Of a DNA stretch of 64,000 nucleotides, positions 27,230 through 35,556 are shown piece after piece. Where the stretch lies: NCBI GenBank assembly GCA_963832355.1, contig CAWHTX010000014.1, positions 1 through 64,000 of the forward strand, written 5' to 3'. Source of the stretch: DATFVA01 sp963832355. Lineage in GTDB: Bacteria; Bacteroidota; Ignavibacteria; Ignavibacteriales; Ignavibacteriaceae. The notes below the pieces were generated by a model, which was not told where the DNA came from, searched no databases, and saw nothing but the letters and a program-made list of their open reading frames with translations. Each line of letters opens with the position of its first letter. Within the stretch, counting starts at the first letter, position 1. The translations under genes were made by a program, and so were the position numbers.

Positions 27230-28000
27230 TTAGCTCTTTCTTAATGATAAGTAAATATTATCGCTAGCGTCGATTTCGGCATAAGGTTCCGCCATTTTAT
27301 AGTCCTCTAAATCGTACGGTAAATATTTCTTTTTCTTATTAAATATATCATCTTGATAAATATCTAATTTATTTTTATTCCATACTTTTAACGCATCTCT
27401 AATATTAAGAGAAATACTTCTCTTTACTAATTCCTTATTATATTGGTCATCTAAATGGAGGTGAGCGTTAAGGTCCTCTCTTGAATCATTTATAAAATCA
27501 TTAAAAATATCAATTAAATAATCATAACCCGCTTTGTTGCCGATAATGATTAATTCCATTTCGGGCTTGTTTCTTATATAGATGATTCGCTCTGCAAATT
27601 TTATTCTGGGTTGTTTTATAGAATTATATATTGGCTTAAGTATTACAACATTCATTGTGTTTGATTTGAAGTCAAGTTCTAATAGCCTAATATTCTTTTT
27701 GGAATTCTTTGCTTTCTTAAGTTTATCTACTAAATAATTATATCCTTTTATGTCACTAAATATCCATACATCAGTCTTTTGCTCGTAGTAATCGCAATTG
27801 TAATAACCAGTATATGATCTGATAAAATAAATATGTTGCACAATGTCTACCACATAATAATGTTGTACATTACCCACAGCCCGGGACAAACTATTGGATG
27901 CTAACGTTTGTCGTTTATAATGTATTAAAGTTATCCCTATAAGAATTAACCAATTCCTTAAGCTTTGATTTTGCAACTTGCGAATTATACCGTCCAGCAT
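27230..28000 (-). CDS. Imm32-like tandem-domain hypothetical protein
   Basis: The frame encodes up to 256 residues. The first ~45 overlap the C-terminus of the preceding gene in another frame and are doubtful; an in-frame GTG at 27853 would give 208 residues. Two similar segments can be read: VWIFSDIKGYNYLVDKL and MELIIIGNKAGYDYLIDIF, each followed by an acidic stretch ending LLELD or HLHLDD. The second matches the IGNKEG...HLHLD pattern of Imm32-type immunity proteins. It is probably cytosolic. A strong terminator follows. The family call is by eye. Confidence 0.5.
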   Translation of the reverse strand: MLDGIIRKLQNQSLRNWLILIGITLIHYKRQTLASNSLSRAVGNVQHYYVVDIVQHIYFIRSYTGYYNCDYYEQKTDVWIFSDIKGYNYLVDKLKKAKNSKKNIRLLELDFKSNTMNVVILKPIYNSIKQPRIKFAERIIYIRNKPEMELIIIGNKAGYDYLIDIFNDFINDSREDLNAHLHLDDQYNKELVKRSISLNIRDALKVWNKNKLDIYQDDIFNKKKKYLPYDLEDYKMAEPYAEIDASDNIYLSLRKS

Positions 28001-28277
28001 TTATATAAATATCTTTAACAGCATCTTCATCGGAACATATTCCTGATAGTATTGAAGTTACTTCTTCGAAGAATTCTACTTTTACCCGATATTTCTTTAG
28101 CAATAATCTTTCTTCATCATCGGATTCGTGACCATCTAAGGCATAATAAAAGTAAAAGGCATTATATTTTTTATTGAATTCAATAAAAGATGTCCTGCCT
28201 TCAGCAAATTCATCCACTATCTCAAAATATTTTTGCAAGGCGTCAATTAGTTCGGATTCAGAATCAAATATTACCAT
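27915..28277 (-). CDS. hypothetical acidic protein (possible immunity protein)
   Basis: A 120-residue acidic protein, predicted all-helical (SESELIDALQKYFEIVDEF, FYFYYALDGHESDDEERLLLKKY). The ALDGHESDDEE motif recurs in small proteins found beside polymorphic toxins as I recall them, but no family name can be given with certainty. It overlaps the long form of the gene at 27230 by 86 bp. No toxin gene is nearby. Confidence 0.55.
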   Translation of the reverse strand: MVIFDSESELIDALQKYFEIVDEFAEGRTSFIEFNKKYNAFYFYYALDGHESDDEERLLLKKYRVKVEFFEEVTSILSGICSDEDAVKDIYINAGRYNSQVAKSKLKELVNSYRDNFNTL

Positions 28278-28486
28278 AATGGCTTATTTATTTGAGTATT
28301 CAGTCGATGGTTATTAATTTATTTTTCTTTTTATTTTCCATCCTCCAGTCCCGAAGATCCCTTATAGTATCCCGACTTATTCATCAACCCCAGGAGCCCG
28401 TCATAATTTCTAGTAAAATTAGGATAAAAATCATAGATTGGCAACAAATATTTGGTCTTTTGAAGTAAAATGTAATGACTCGTTAA

Positions 28487-28783
28487 AAATGTCAGTAATT
28501 CGACTCGATAGAAATGTCAGTAAAAATAGAAGACATTTAGGGTTCTCAAAACAGAGGAGATCTCTAGATGGAAGGGATACGGGCAATGAGTCAAAAGGAA
28601 CTGGGCAGTTTGCAAATAATAAAGAAGATAGAGAAAAAAGAGCTTCGGGTAGATGAAGGGGTAGATTTGATGGGGATAAGTCAGCGGCAGACCTACCGGG
28701 TACTGAAGAGGGGTAACAATCCAGTAAGCGCACCTATCGCTGCAAGAACTATAGAGAAATTTATTACTTCTCTGATGAGATAG
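28487..28783 (+). pseudogene. truncated ISNCY (IS1202-like) transposase and end repeats
   Basis: The frame from ATG 28586 (or 28568) encodes MSQKELGSLQIIKKI and MGISQRQTYRVLKR, the N-terminal helix-turn-helix of ISNCY/IS1202-type transposases, then diverges after ~40 residues and stops; the catalytic domain is absent. The motif AAATGTCAGTAA occurs twice just upstream, spaced ~23 bases, like subterminal transposase-binding sites. The next frame stays protein-like to ~28826 (YREIYYFSDEIEQFL), possibly a second fragment. Confidence 0.6.
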
Positions 28784-29148
28784 AACAATTTCTTCACCCA
28801 GAATTACTAGTAACAATGATCGCATAAATTATTCTTAATACAACAAATAAGGGATGAATGGTTTGCTACGGGTCTTGGGTGCGTATTTTACAGGCAGAGG
28901 TAGAAGCTTAAGTTAATTTTGAGGTTGAAATGATTTGCTTGGCAAACGTACCGTCAAGTATATCTAGACTGTTGAAGACTGATGAAAATTCAAATATCCG
29001 GGAATTCCGGAAAGTTCAATAGGAAATAGAGGCAAATAATATTAATGATTATTTATAATGGTCATCTGAATGATATTTTTCAAGCTCGGGTTAATAACCT
29101 TAGATCTTTCTCCAGAAACTATTCACATTTATTGCATAGATTTTAGAT
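28784..29148. other. 365-bp stretch without recognised gene
   Basis: Apart from the possible fragment ending near 28826, no coding frame, strong hairpin or repeat was seen. It sits between the transposase remnant and the nuclease-like gene. Confidence 0.4.
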
Positions 29149-29574
29149 TTAGGTTTTCTCGCAGAGAACGAATTTCTCTTCTTCCATAACTGTGTTACTT
29201 TCTTTCTTGCAGAATGACTTAAGTTCTTTAACAAAGTTAAGGTCGGTTTCTCCAGTTAATAGAATAATTACCGAACCTTTCCAGGATTTATACTCCGTTA
29301 ATTGACCTAATAATCTTTGAAAGTTATTCCTAGCTTTAAGATTATTTTTAAGTTCTATTATTATTTTATCATCTACAGCTATATCGGCCTTTATACGACC
29401 TTTAGCGTATTGTTTTGTTATTTGTGTTTCGGGAAGCTGTTCGTGTAGAAATAAATAAAGAGATTTTTCATAATCCTTTTCTGTCTTACACCCTTGAGGC
29501 TCCCATTTGTCGATTAACTTTTTGATATAACCCAATTGGTCAAATTTGTATTTAACCTTATCAAAAAAATCCAT
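29149..29574 (-). CDS. PD-(D/E)XK nuclease-like small protein
   Basis: A 141-residue protein. The core IKADIAVDDKIIIELKNN supplies the Asp and the E-x-K triad half of PD-(D/E)XK enzymes, followed by a helix LLGQLTEYKSWKGSVIILLTGE, a common arrangement in stand-alone members. It might cut DNA or be a structural relic. AAGGAG lies close upstream. Its place in the accessory block fits defence or mobile-element biology, but no partner gene is recognisable. Confidence 0.6.
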   Translation of the reverse strand: MDFFDKVKYKFDQLGYIKKLIDKWEPQGCKTEKDYEKSLYLFLHEQLPETQITKQYAKGRIKADIAVDDKIIIELKNNLKARNNFQRLLGQLTEYKSWKGSVIILLTGETDLNFVKELKSFCKKESNTVMEEEKFVLCEKT

Positions 29575-29664
29575 CCCTTACTCCTTTGCTTATTTTTTAG
29601 CGATATCAATTTAATTAATTTATAACTTCAGTTCTATTATTTACATAACGAAATATTTTTGAAT

Positions 29665-29877
29665 TCATATAAGTTGGTTATATATCCATGCCGATAAAGC
29701 ACGCTGAAGCCCAATAAAACAAGCAGCTCTGAATATCTTTTGTTTTTCATTTTCAGTTGCATCCAGTTTTTTAATTATTTCAACTACTTTATCGCTTACT
29801 AGACCATGATCACATACAATACTATTATTGAAGTCCACTGATTCTGTGGACGCAACGATTGTGAAAGAGTGAACTTG
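29665..29877 (-). pseudogene. 3' fragment of unidentified gene
   Basis: An open frame of 71 codons with protein-like content (STESVDFNNSIVCDHG, KVVEIIKKLDATENEKQ, FRAACFIGLQRALSAWIYNQLI) ends at TGA 29665-29667. It is closed upstream by TAG at 29878-29880. A GTG at 29838 could start a 57-residue peptide, but no Shine-Dalgarno is visible. More likely the C-terminal remnant of a longer gene. Confidence 0.45.
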
Positions 29878-29992
29878 CTAAGTTTAAACGTCTCACAGAT
29901 GAGAAATCAATCAAGTCGACTGAAGCATAAACTGAAGTAGTTCTAAGACAATTTAAGTCAATTCCTTTGAATTCTGACCAAAATACAAAAAG

Positions 29993-30029
29993 AAAAACCC
30001 CGGAAATATTTTCATTTTCGGGGTTTTTT
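29993..30029 (-). terminator. terminator of tRNA-Thr
   Basis: On the minus strand, directly after the tRNA, AAAAACCCCG and CGGGGTTTTT form a stem around an A-rich loop, followed by CTTTTTG. Confidence 0.75.
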
Positions 30030-30030
30030 G

Positions 30031-30103
30031 AGCTGGCGGACGGATTTGAACCGCCGACCGGCTGATTACAAATCAGCTGCTCTACCAGCTGAGCTACGCC
30101 AGC
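30031..30103 (-). tRNA. tRNA-Thr (anticodon TGT)
   Basis: A 73-base cloverleaf: acceptor GCTGGCG / CGCCAGC with discriminator T, D-arm AGCTCAGCTGGTAGAGC, anticodon stem CTGAT / ATCAG around loop TTTGTAA giving anticodon TGT (reads ACA), and T-arm with TTCAAAT. CCA is not encoded. It borders the accessory block, a usual place for integration, but no second copy of its 3' end was found in the window. Confidence 0.95.
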
Positions 30104-30214
30104 ATTTTCTCATTTGAGAGTTCCAAAACTAATATAATTTAGTATTCTATGCAATAGTTTTTGAGCCGCCATGCTGCTCATTTTTTACCATCCTGGTAGT
30201 CTCCTTAATCACCC

Positions 30215-30260
30215 CACATACGCTTCACATACGCTCCACATACGCTTCACATACGCTTCA
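30215..30260. repeat. 11-bp tandem repeat, four units
   Basis: Four consecutive units of CACATACGCTT (one with final C) occupy 30215-30258. A very similar array with CACATCCGCTT units occurs at 54113-54178. It lies ~50 bases before the gene at 30311. Confidence 0.85.
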
Positions 30261-30310
30261 TTCCCAACCCTAAAAGCTGTATATTTCGGGTAACAAATAA
30301 GGGAAATATT

Positions 30311-30967
30311 ATGGCTTATCGTAAATCCTCTGCCATAGGGGACCTGCACGGAAGGGTTGAAAATATGGTTTTCAGAACCCGCAACAAAAAGAATATAGCT
30401 TATGCCCGTCCCCTGAATCAAAAGGTTAGTAAATCAAAGAAAGCTGTTACAGCACGAAACAATTTTGGCGCTGCAAATACTTTTTCTTCTGCCATTAATT
30501 CTGCGCCGGCGCTACAGACTGTATGGTCAGTTGCTAAGGTGCGGGGTTCAAATGCTTACCAGAGAATGGTCAGTATGAATACCAGGCTTGCGCGTAACGG
30601 CTCACTGACGGCGTCTAATGTTATTACTCCGCCGGGTCAGTTCTTTAAGCTGAATTCAGTTGTGCTGGAAAATGAGAATATCCGGCTTTCTTTCTTGTGT
30701 CCTGAGTGCGCTCATTTAACTTTTCCGGCGCACCTGTTTGTATATCTTCTTTTCGTGAATTCGGACTGCGGGATTGCCCCGATGGAGATTCTCCTGCCTG
30801 AGCCTGAACCGGACGGTAATTATGAGATTGATGTGGTGCCGGACGTGGAGACGAAACGTCTGCTGGTGAAGGATCCTTCGCCGATTGTTTACGTTGCGAT
30901 TGCAGGCGGGACTTCTTATAAGAGGAAGGTGTACTGGACATCGACGGCGGCGGCGGCGATTCTGTAA
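30311..30967 (+). CDS. hypothetical protein, DUF6266-like N-terminus
   Basis: A 218-residue protein without signal peptide. Its basic N-terminus (IGDLHGRVENMVFRTRNKKNIAYARPLNQKV followed by SKKAVTARNNFGAANTF) recalls DUF6266-type proteins of Bacteroidota, where a conserved Gly-x-Val-Gly/Arg strand precedes a QxxxR segment. The C-terminal half is beta-rich with four cysteines. Function unknown. GGGAAA lies upstream of ATG. Confidence 0.6.
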   Translation: MAYRKSSAIGDLHGRVENMVFRTRNKKNIAYARPLNQKVSKSKKAVTARNNFGAANTFSSAINSAPALQTVWSVAKVRGSNAYQRMVSMNTRLARNGSLTASNVITPPGQFFKLNSVVLENENIRLSFLCPECAHLTFPAHLFVYLLFVNSDCGIAPMEILLPEPEPDGNYEIDVVPDVETKRLLVKDPSPIVYVAIAGGTSYKRKVYWTSTAAAAIL

Positions 30968-31017
30968 TGGAATTCGGAATGCTTCGCTGCTTCGCAATGA
31001 CGGAGTCCGCGATAATG

Positions 31018-31054
31018 AACCCCCGGGGTTTTAAGCATTCACCTGCCGGGGGTT
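31018..31054. terminator. bidirectional terminator between convergent genes
   Basis: AACCCCCGG / CCGGGGGTT nine-bp stem with a long loop lies between the stop at 30967 (+) and the stop at 31079 (-). Confidence 0.7.
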
Positions 31055-31078
31055 TGGGACGGAGAGTGTTTCGGTTTC

Positions 31079-32464
31079 TTATTTCATCAAAATCATTTTG
31101 CGTGTCTGCGTGAAGCTGCCGGCTCTGATCCGGTAGAAGTATATTCCGCTGGGGAGTGCGGCTGCACTGAATTCGGCCGTGTATGTGCCTGCCGGCTGCC
31201 GCCCGTTCGCAATAACCGATACTTCGCTTCCTTCTAAATCAAATACTTTGATCTCTACAAACGACTCCCGCGGAATGCTGTACGTTATTGTGGTTGAGGG
31301 GTTGAATGGATTCGGGTAGTTCTGTTTTAAACTGAATTCAGAAGGTATTTCTTCGGATACTGATCTTACCCCGGTAATGCTCAGGTTTTCGTACCAGTTT
31401 ATTTCGCTGTCTAACGCGGAGGCGGAGAGTACATCGGTATCACCGTCGCCATCCATATCCATTGCCATTACTGATACTGCTTTTACTGCCTGGTCGCTGA
31501 TAAGGTGCCAGGTGAAATTCTCGTTACCGTCGTTCTCGAACCACGCTATAGTGTTGTCTTCACGCGATGCGGAGAGTATATCCATATCGCCGTCGTTGTC
31601 AACGTCCGCAGCGTAAACGGAATAAGCGTAATCCGAAGTGGTGGAGAGAATGTGAGTTGTAAAATTCTGATTTCCGTCGTTTTCATACCAGGCGATCTTG
31701 TCCTGGTTGAAGGATGCCGAGGTGAGATCTATATCGCCGTCGCCGTCGATATCGGCAGGGTATACTTCAAGTGCACCTACAACGTCGGAGTCGATATCGT
31801 GACGGATAAAGTTTTCGCTGCCGTCATTTTCGAACCAGGCTACGTAGGGACTGAAAGCCGCGAATATGTCAATGTCGCCGTCCATATCTATGTCCATAGC
31901 GTATACGCAGGCTGGATATTCTACAGCGGTGACAACGGAGTGCTTGGTGAAATTCTGACTGCCGTCGTTTTCGTACCAGAGTATCCTGTCGTCGAACGGG
32001 GAAGTGGCGATCACGTCGGCATCGCCGTCGCTGTCGAGATCAATCGCGAATATTGAATTACCGCGGTCTGCATCAGTTGATATTGAATGGTACGTGAAAT
32101 TCTGACTGCCATCGTTTTCGTACCATGCAACTTCGTCGTCTTCGCGCGAAACGGACAGTACATCCATATCGCCGTCGCTATCCATATCGTAGGCGTAAAC
32201 GTCGTTGGGACCGTCGGCTTCTGTTGAGATCACTATAGCAGTGAAGTTCTCATTGCCGTCGTTCTCATACCAGGTTACTTCATCGGCAATAGGTTTTGCC
32301 GATAGCACATCAATATCGCCGTCGCCGTCTATGTCGGCAGCGTACATTTCCTCTACATTCGTGGCGGTGTTCGTTACCTGGTGCTGTATGAACTGTACCT
32401 GCGGGAAAATACTGGTTCCCATTACGGTAAGGATCACTATAACTTTATAAATTATTCTGTTCAT
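31079..32464 (-). CDS. secreted FG-GAP/VCBS-repeat protein with type IX sorting domain
   Basis: A 461-residue protein: signal peptide (to ~residue 21), then about seven repeats of the FG-GAP/VCBS type, each containing DIDGDGDIDV-like calcium loops and WYENDGNENF strands, forming a probable seven-blade propeller (residues 35-365). The last ~85 residues are the sorting domain (NYPNPFNPSTTI ... TQTRKMILMK). A surface adhesin-like role is usual for such propellers; no enzyme motif is seen. AAGGAG precedes the ATG; it lies just downstream of the frameshifted gene at 32482-35233. Confidence 0.9.
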   Translation of the reverse strand: MNRIIYKVIVILTVMGTSIFPQVQFIQHQVTNTATNVEEMYAADIDGDGDIDVLSAKPIADEVTWYENDGNENFTAIVISTEADGPNDVYAYDMDSDGDMDVLSVSREDDEVAWYENDGSQNFTYHSISTDADRGNSIFAIDLDSDGDADVIATSPFDDRILWYENDGSQNFTKHSVVTAVEYPACVYAMDIDMDGDIDIFAAFSPYVAWFENDGSENFIRHDIDSDVVGALEVYPADIDGDGDIDLTSASFNQDKIAWYENDGNQNFTTHILSTTSDYAYSVYAADVDNDGDMDILSASREDNTIAWFENDGNENFTWHLISDQAVKAVSVMAMDMDGDGDTDVLSASALDSEINWYENLSITGVRSVSEEIPSEFSLKQNYPNPFNPSTTITYSIPRESFVEIKVFDLEGSEVSVIANGRQPAGTYTAEFSAAALPSGIYFYRIRAGSFTQTRKMILMK

Positions 32465-32481
32465 AAGTCTCCTTTATTTTT

Positions 32482-33804
32482 TTATTTGATTAAAAGCATT
32501 TTCCTGGTTTCTGTATATGTATCTGTACTTAGGCGATAGAAGTAAATTCCGCTTGATAAGCCCGAGGCATCAAAGACTGCCTGGTGACGTCCTGCCTTCC
32601 TGAGCTCGTTTACGAGTACGGCAACCTGCTGACCGAGTATGTTGTATACTATAAGTTCCACGCGCGACTGCTCAGGCAGATCGAAGGTAATTGTGGTTGC
32701 CGGGTTGAACGGGTTCGGGTAGTTCTGTAGGAGACGGTATTCACCGGGAATACCCTCGTAGTAATTATTTTCAATGCCGGTAGCCTGGTTATTAATAAAG
32801 ATCGAATCATCAAGCGTTCCGTCGTTGCCATAATCGATGAGAATTCTAACCGGACTGTTTTCAAGGTCATTCCAGTCGGGAACGATCTGGTGAGCTGAGT
32901 TCTGATCAAGCGGGATTGAGTTATGCTGGAAAACAGATCTACCCGCTAAAGAAGCAGCACTGACAGTGAGGTTATAAGTACTGTTTTGTCCGTAGTTCTG
33001 AACAACCAGCATGCTGCGTTCGGATTCACGGATATGAATTGAATCGCCGGAGGAAAGAGCGAGATTATCAGCAGAAAATACTTTCTCAGCTGAAGCGCCC
33101 TCCTGGAGCACGGTCTGAAAGTTAATTGATTTTGATACCTGGTCGGGATTTGACATTGTTACTCCGTAAGAGGAATAACCCAGCATATCGGTTTCGCCCG
33201 TGCCCGGATCAAATCTCTGATACTCATAAAGCGTTGAATCGGTCAGGAACAAGGTGTACGCAAGTGAATCGCTGAAGTTATCCATCTGGATTGAATATTG
33301 GTCGTCGGGGATATAATACCCGACAGGAGGCTGGTAACCTCCAGTGAGCGGGATAATGGGTATGCCGTCCTCTATGTCGCCGAACTGAAGGCTGTCCTGA
33401 AAACCTATAGAGTGACCGGAGGATGATGTAATATTGATGCCGGCGTTGACTGTATTATAAATTATTATGCCGTCAAGTCCGGAGGCAGATGGATTGTCAG
33501 CGGGGGAATCCGGAAGCGGCGGAAGGATGGGATCGGTGTAGAGATAATATCCGCAGGGAAATTCGAGAAAACACCCGGTTGTGCCCTGACCAAGATTAGC
33601 TGTTGTAAGATCGATCCATCTATTCTGCGCAGAATCTAAAACAACTACCTGGGATGTTCCTGCAGCCTGGTTATCGTAGACCTGCAGATCAAAAGTCGAC
33701 CCGTTTGTTCTAACGAGTTTGTAGGGGACAACGCTGTGACCGCCTGATACATTTCGGGAAGTTAAAGCGAGGGGCCGGCCGTCGCCGTCTTCATTTCTTA
33801 ACAT
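32482..33804 (-). CDS. C-terminal half of frameshifted sorted cysteine-peptidase-like protein
   Basis: 440 residues from an internal ATG; the true frame is open back to ~33905. It starts inside a domain that continues the upstream half: GGHSVVPYKL followed by FDLQVYDNQ, matching the catalytic His and Asp/Asn positions of papain-like cysteine peptidases. It continues with beta-rich modules and ends in a sorting domain (NYPNPFNPATTI ... TETRKMLLIK). The frame change falls in a run of five A at 33898-33902; removing one base joins both halves as INNFTFRQYGQGNLQ. Either a damaged gene or a sequence error. Confidence 0.7.
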   Translation of the reverse strand: MLRNEDGDGRPLALTSRNVSGGHSVVPYKLVRTNGSTFDLQVYDNQAAGTSQVVVLDSAQNRWIDLTTANLGQGTTGCFLEFPCGYYLYTDPILPPLPDSPADNPSASGLDGIIIYNTVNAGINITSSSGHSIGFQDSLQFGDIEDGIPIIPLTGGYQPPVGYYIPDDQYSIQMDNFSDSLAYTLFLTDSTLYEYQRFDPGTGETDMLGYSSYGVTMSNPDQVSKSINFQTVLQEGASAEKVFSADNLALSSGDSIHIRESERSMLVVQNYGQNSTYNLTVSAASLAGRSVFQHNSIPLDQNSAHQIVPDWNDLENSPVRILIDYGNDGTLDDSIFINNQATGIENNYYEGIPGEYRLLQNYPNPFNPATTITFDLPEQSRVELIVYNILGQQVAVLVNELRKAGRHQAVFDASGLSSGIYFYRLSTDTYTETRKMLLIK

Positions 33805-33871
33805 ATCCTTAAGCTCTTGCAGAGTCTGCTGCGCTGTTACCGAGTTTTTCCTGCCTCTCCTGTACTGAAGG

Positions 33872-35233
33872 TTACCCTGCCCATACTGCCTGAATGTAAA
33901 AATTATTTATTATTTTCCTGCGGGCATCATTAAGCGCAAGTTCATAGAGCCGGTTAAAGGAGCCGACACCGGGGAAGGCTGACTGAAGTTCCGACTTATA
34001 GTAAAATGCAAGCAGGCTTGTCACGGAAAAACCAAAGCAGGAACCATTGTAGTTTCTGCCATCGATTGCAGGCCACACATCTTCAGCAGTTGTGTTGTAT
34101 AATCCGAACTGTGCGCTGACATAACACTGTGTTGTATCAAAGACCTCGACGAATAAGGGCCAGTCGGGAAAATCCCAGGGATTTGCAATATTGAAAGGGT
34201 AACCAAAGGGATATCTTATTTGCGTATAGGGATCTATACCAACATAACTGAACTGTGACCACCAGGATATCGGCCACATGTTAGTTCCACCATTTTCGAA
34301 AACCCATCCATCCTGGTTAGGCTCATAAAGTTCGAGCTCATCATTAACGATCCTGCTGAGCTGCCATGGTTTGATAGTAAAATTTATACTGTGCACCTCC
34401 ACGCCGTTATCTGCATCGGTTACCTTTATTTTAGCCTTACGGGTGGGAGTTATATTATCAGGAACATTCCAGAGGTATTTGTCCTCACTGCCGGAATAAT
34501 TCTGCACTATATTGGTATATGATGCGCCTTCATCAACGCTGTAAGCTATATCGACATACTCGGTTCCACCGGAATTCCACTTAATGGTGTCGGTTTCACC
34601 GGATATGAAAACTAACTGAGACTGTGCTTCTGCTTCTTCCGCAGGCTTGATAAGAGTGACTTTGGGAAAATCATCAAGGTAGAAGACGCTGCCGATATGC
34701 GGGTTGGTTCCGCCGGGCGGAGGTATGATCGTAACAAAAATATATATAACTGTGGGCGTGTTTACGGTATCGGCATAGTACATATTAAACACCAGATCGT
34801 GCCATCCCGCACCGGTAGGAGTGTAAGTTGTAACCTGGCCGGAGCCCAGTGCCGTGGAGCCAGTTCCTATTACGATGCTTGCCTGGAGCCCGTCGCCTCC
34901 CACGGGCTGAAAATTATACAGACCCTTTATTACGTCAGGTGTAGAATGAAACGGAAAATAATTGTTATTCTCATCGCCCGAGGCGAGATTGGGAGCATAA
35001 GGAAACTGCTGACCTCCAGCATCTACCTCCACAACCTCTCCTTTTAGTGATGATGATCCGCTGTGACTGAAAGATGACTGCGCGACCGGGTAAGCCGATA
35101 ATTGGGGAATGTTATTTGTAAACCAGCCGACCGGTTCACCGGAGGACCAGTTCTCGAAGCTGCCGTTCTGTATCTGCGCCTGCAATGGAAGTGCGGAGAC
35201 AAAAATTAATAAAGAGTAAAAAAGACGTTTCAT
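33872..35233 (-). CDS. N-terminal half of frameshifted sorted cysteine-peptidase-like protein
   Basis: 453 residues: signal peptide (to ~residue 19), a carbohydrate-binding-like jelly roll starting QIQNGSFENWSSGEPVGW, an Ig-like module (~205-310), and a domain with NGSCFGFSVTSLLAFYYK (~residue 400) resembling the active-site cysteine helix of papain-like peptidases. The frame ends prematurely at TAA 33872. The matching His and Asp motifs lie in the next frame at 32482-33804. If joined, the protein would be ~900 residues. GGGAAAAA lies upstream of ATG. Confidence 0.72.
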   Translation of the reverse strand: MKRLFYSLLIFVSALPLQAQIQNGSFENWSSGEPVGWFTNNIPQLSAYPVAQSSFSHSGSSSLKGEVVEVDAGGQQFPYAPNLASGDENNNYFPFHSTPDVIKGLYNFQPVGGDGLQASIVIGTGSTALGSGQVTTYTPTGAGWHDLVFNMYYADTVNTPTVIYIFVTIIPPPGGTNPHIGSVFYLDDFPKVTLIKPAEEAEAQSQLVFISGETDTIKWNSGGTEYVDIAYSVDEGASYTNIVQNYSGSEDKYLWNVPDNITPTRKAKIKVTDADNGVEVHSINFTIKPWQLSRIVNDELELYEPNQDGWVFENGGTNMWPISWWSQFSYVGIDPYTQIRYPFGYPFNIANPWDFPDWPLFVEVFDTTQCYVSAQFGLYNTTAEDVWPAIDGRNYNGSCFGFSVTSLLAFYYKSELQSAFPGVGSFNRLYELALNDARRKIINNFYIQAVWAG

Positions 35234-35274
35234 TGTTTTTCCCTTATGCTTATGATATTACTTTTCTTTGCTTT

Positions 35275-35421
35275 CTAGCCCAGTGCATCAAGAACGCCGG
35301 TGATCAGCACGGTTATGAGGATTCCGACGATTATGGAGATTAAAATTATCAGCCGGCTGGCAAGCCGTTCACGTTTGTTGATCTCTTCGGAGGTATTCCC
35401 GGACCTGCGTTTTTTTTTCAT
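35275..35421 (-). CDS. 48-residue single-pass membrane protein
   Basis: An ATG at 35421 opens a 48-codon frame ending in TAG 35275-35277. The N-terminus is strongly basic and polar (MKKKRRSGN, INKRERLASR) and the rest is one membrane helix (LIILISIIVGILITVLITGVL), so it would insert with its N-terminus inside. No Shine-Dalgarno is obvious. The sharp polar/hydrophobic split makes a chance frame unlikely. It sits between the surface-protein genes and the hybrid regulator; function unknown. Confidence 0.55.
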   Translation of the reverse strand: MKKKRRSGNTSEEINKRERLASRLIILISIIVGILITVLITGVLDALG

Positions 35422-35556
35422 ACTTATTATTGGTGAAATGTGCCGATCTGTAAACTGCCGGAAAGTTAGTGCTGCAGGGATATTTTGGCTAACTCTTTTG
35501 TTACAGTGTCTTGCTGTTTTGTTGCAAAGTGCGGGAGAATGGGGTGAAATACTGGT

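Noticed and set aside
19614..30103. Attachment-site repeat of the tRNA-Thr 3' end
   Set aside because: The sequence around the T-arm and acceptor was not found a second time in the window.
31505..32056. 183-codon plus-strand frame opposite the FG-GAP gene
   Set aside because: It is an antisense product of the repeated calcium-loop codons; repetitive GDV/VVFEP-like peptides have no independent support.
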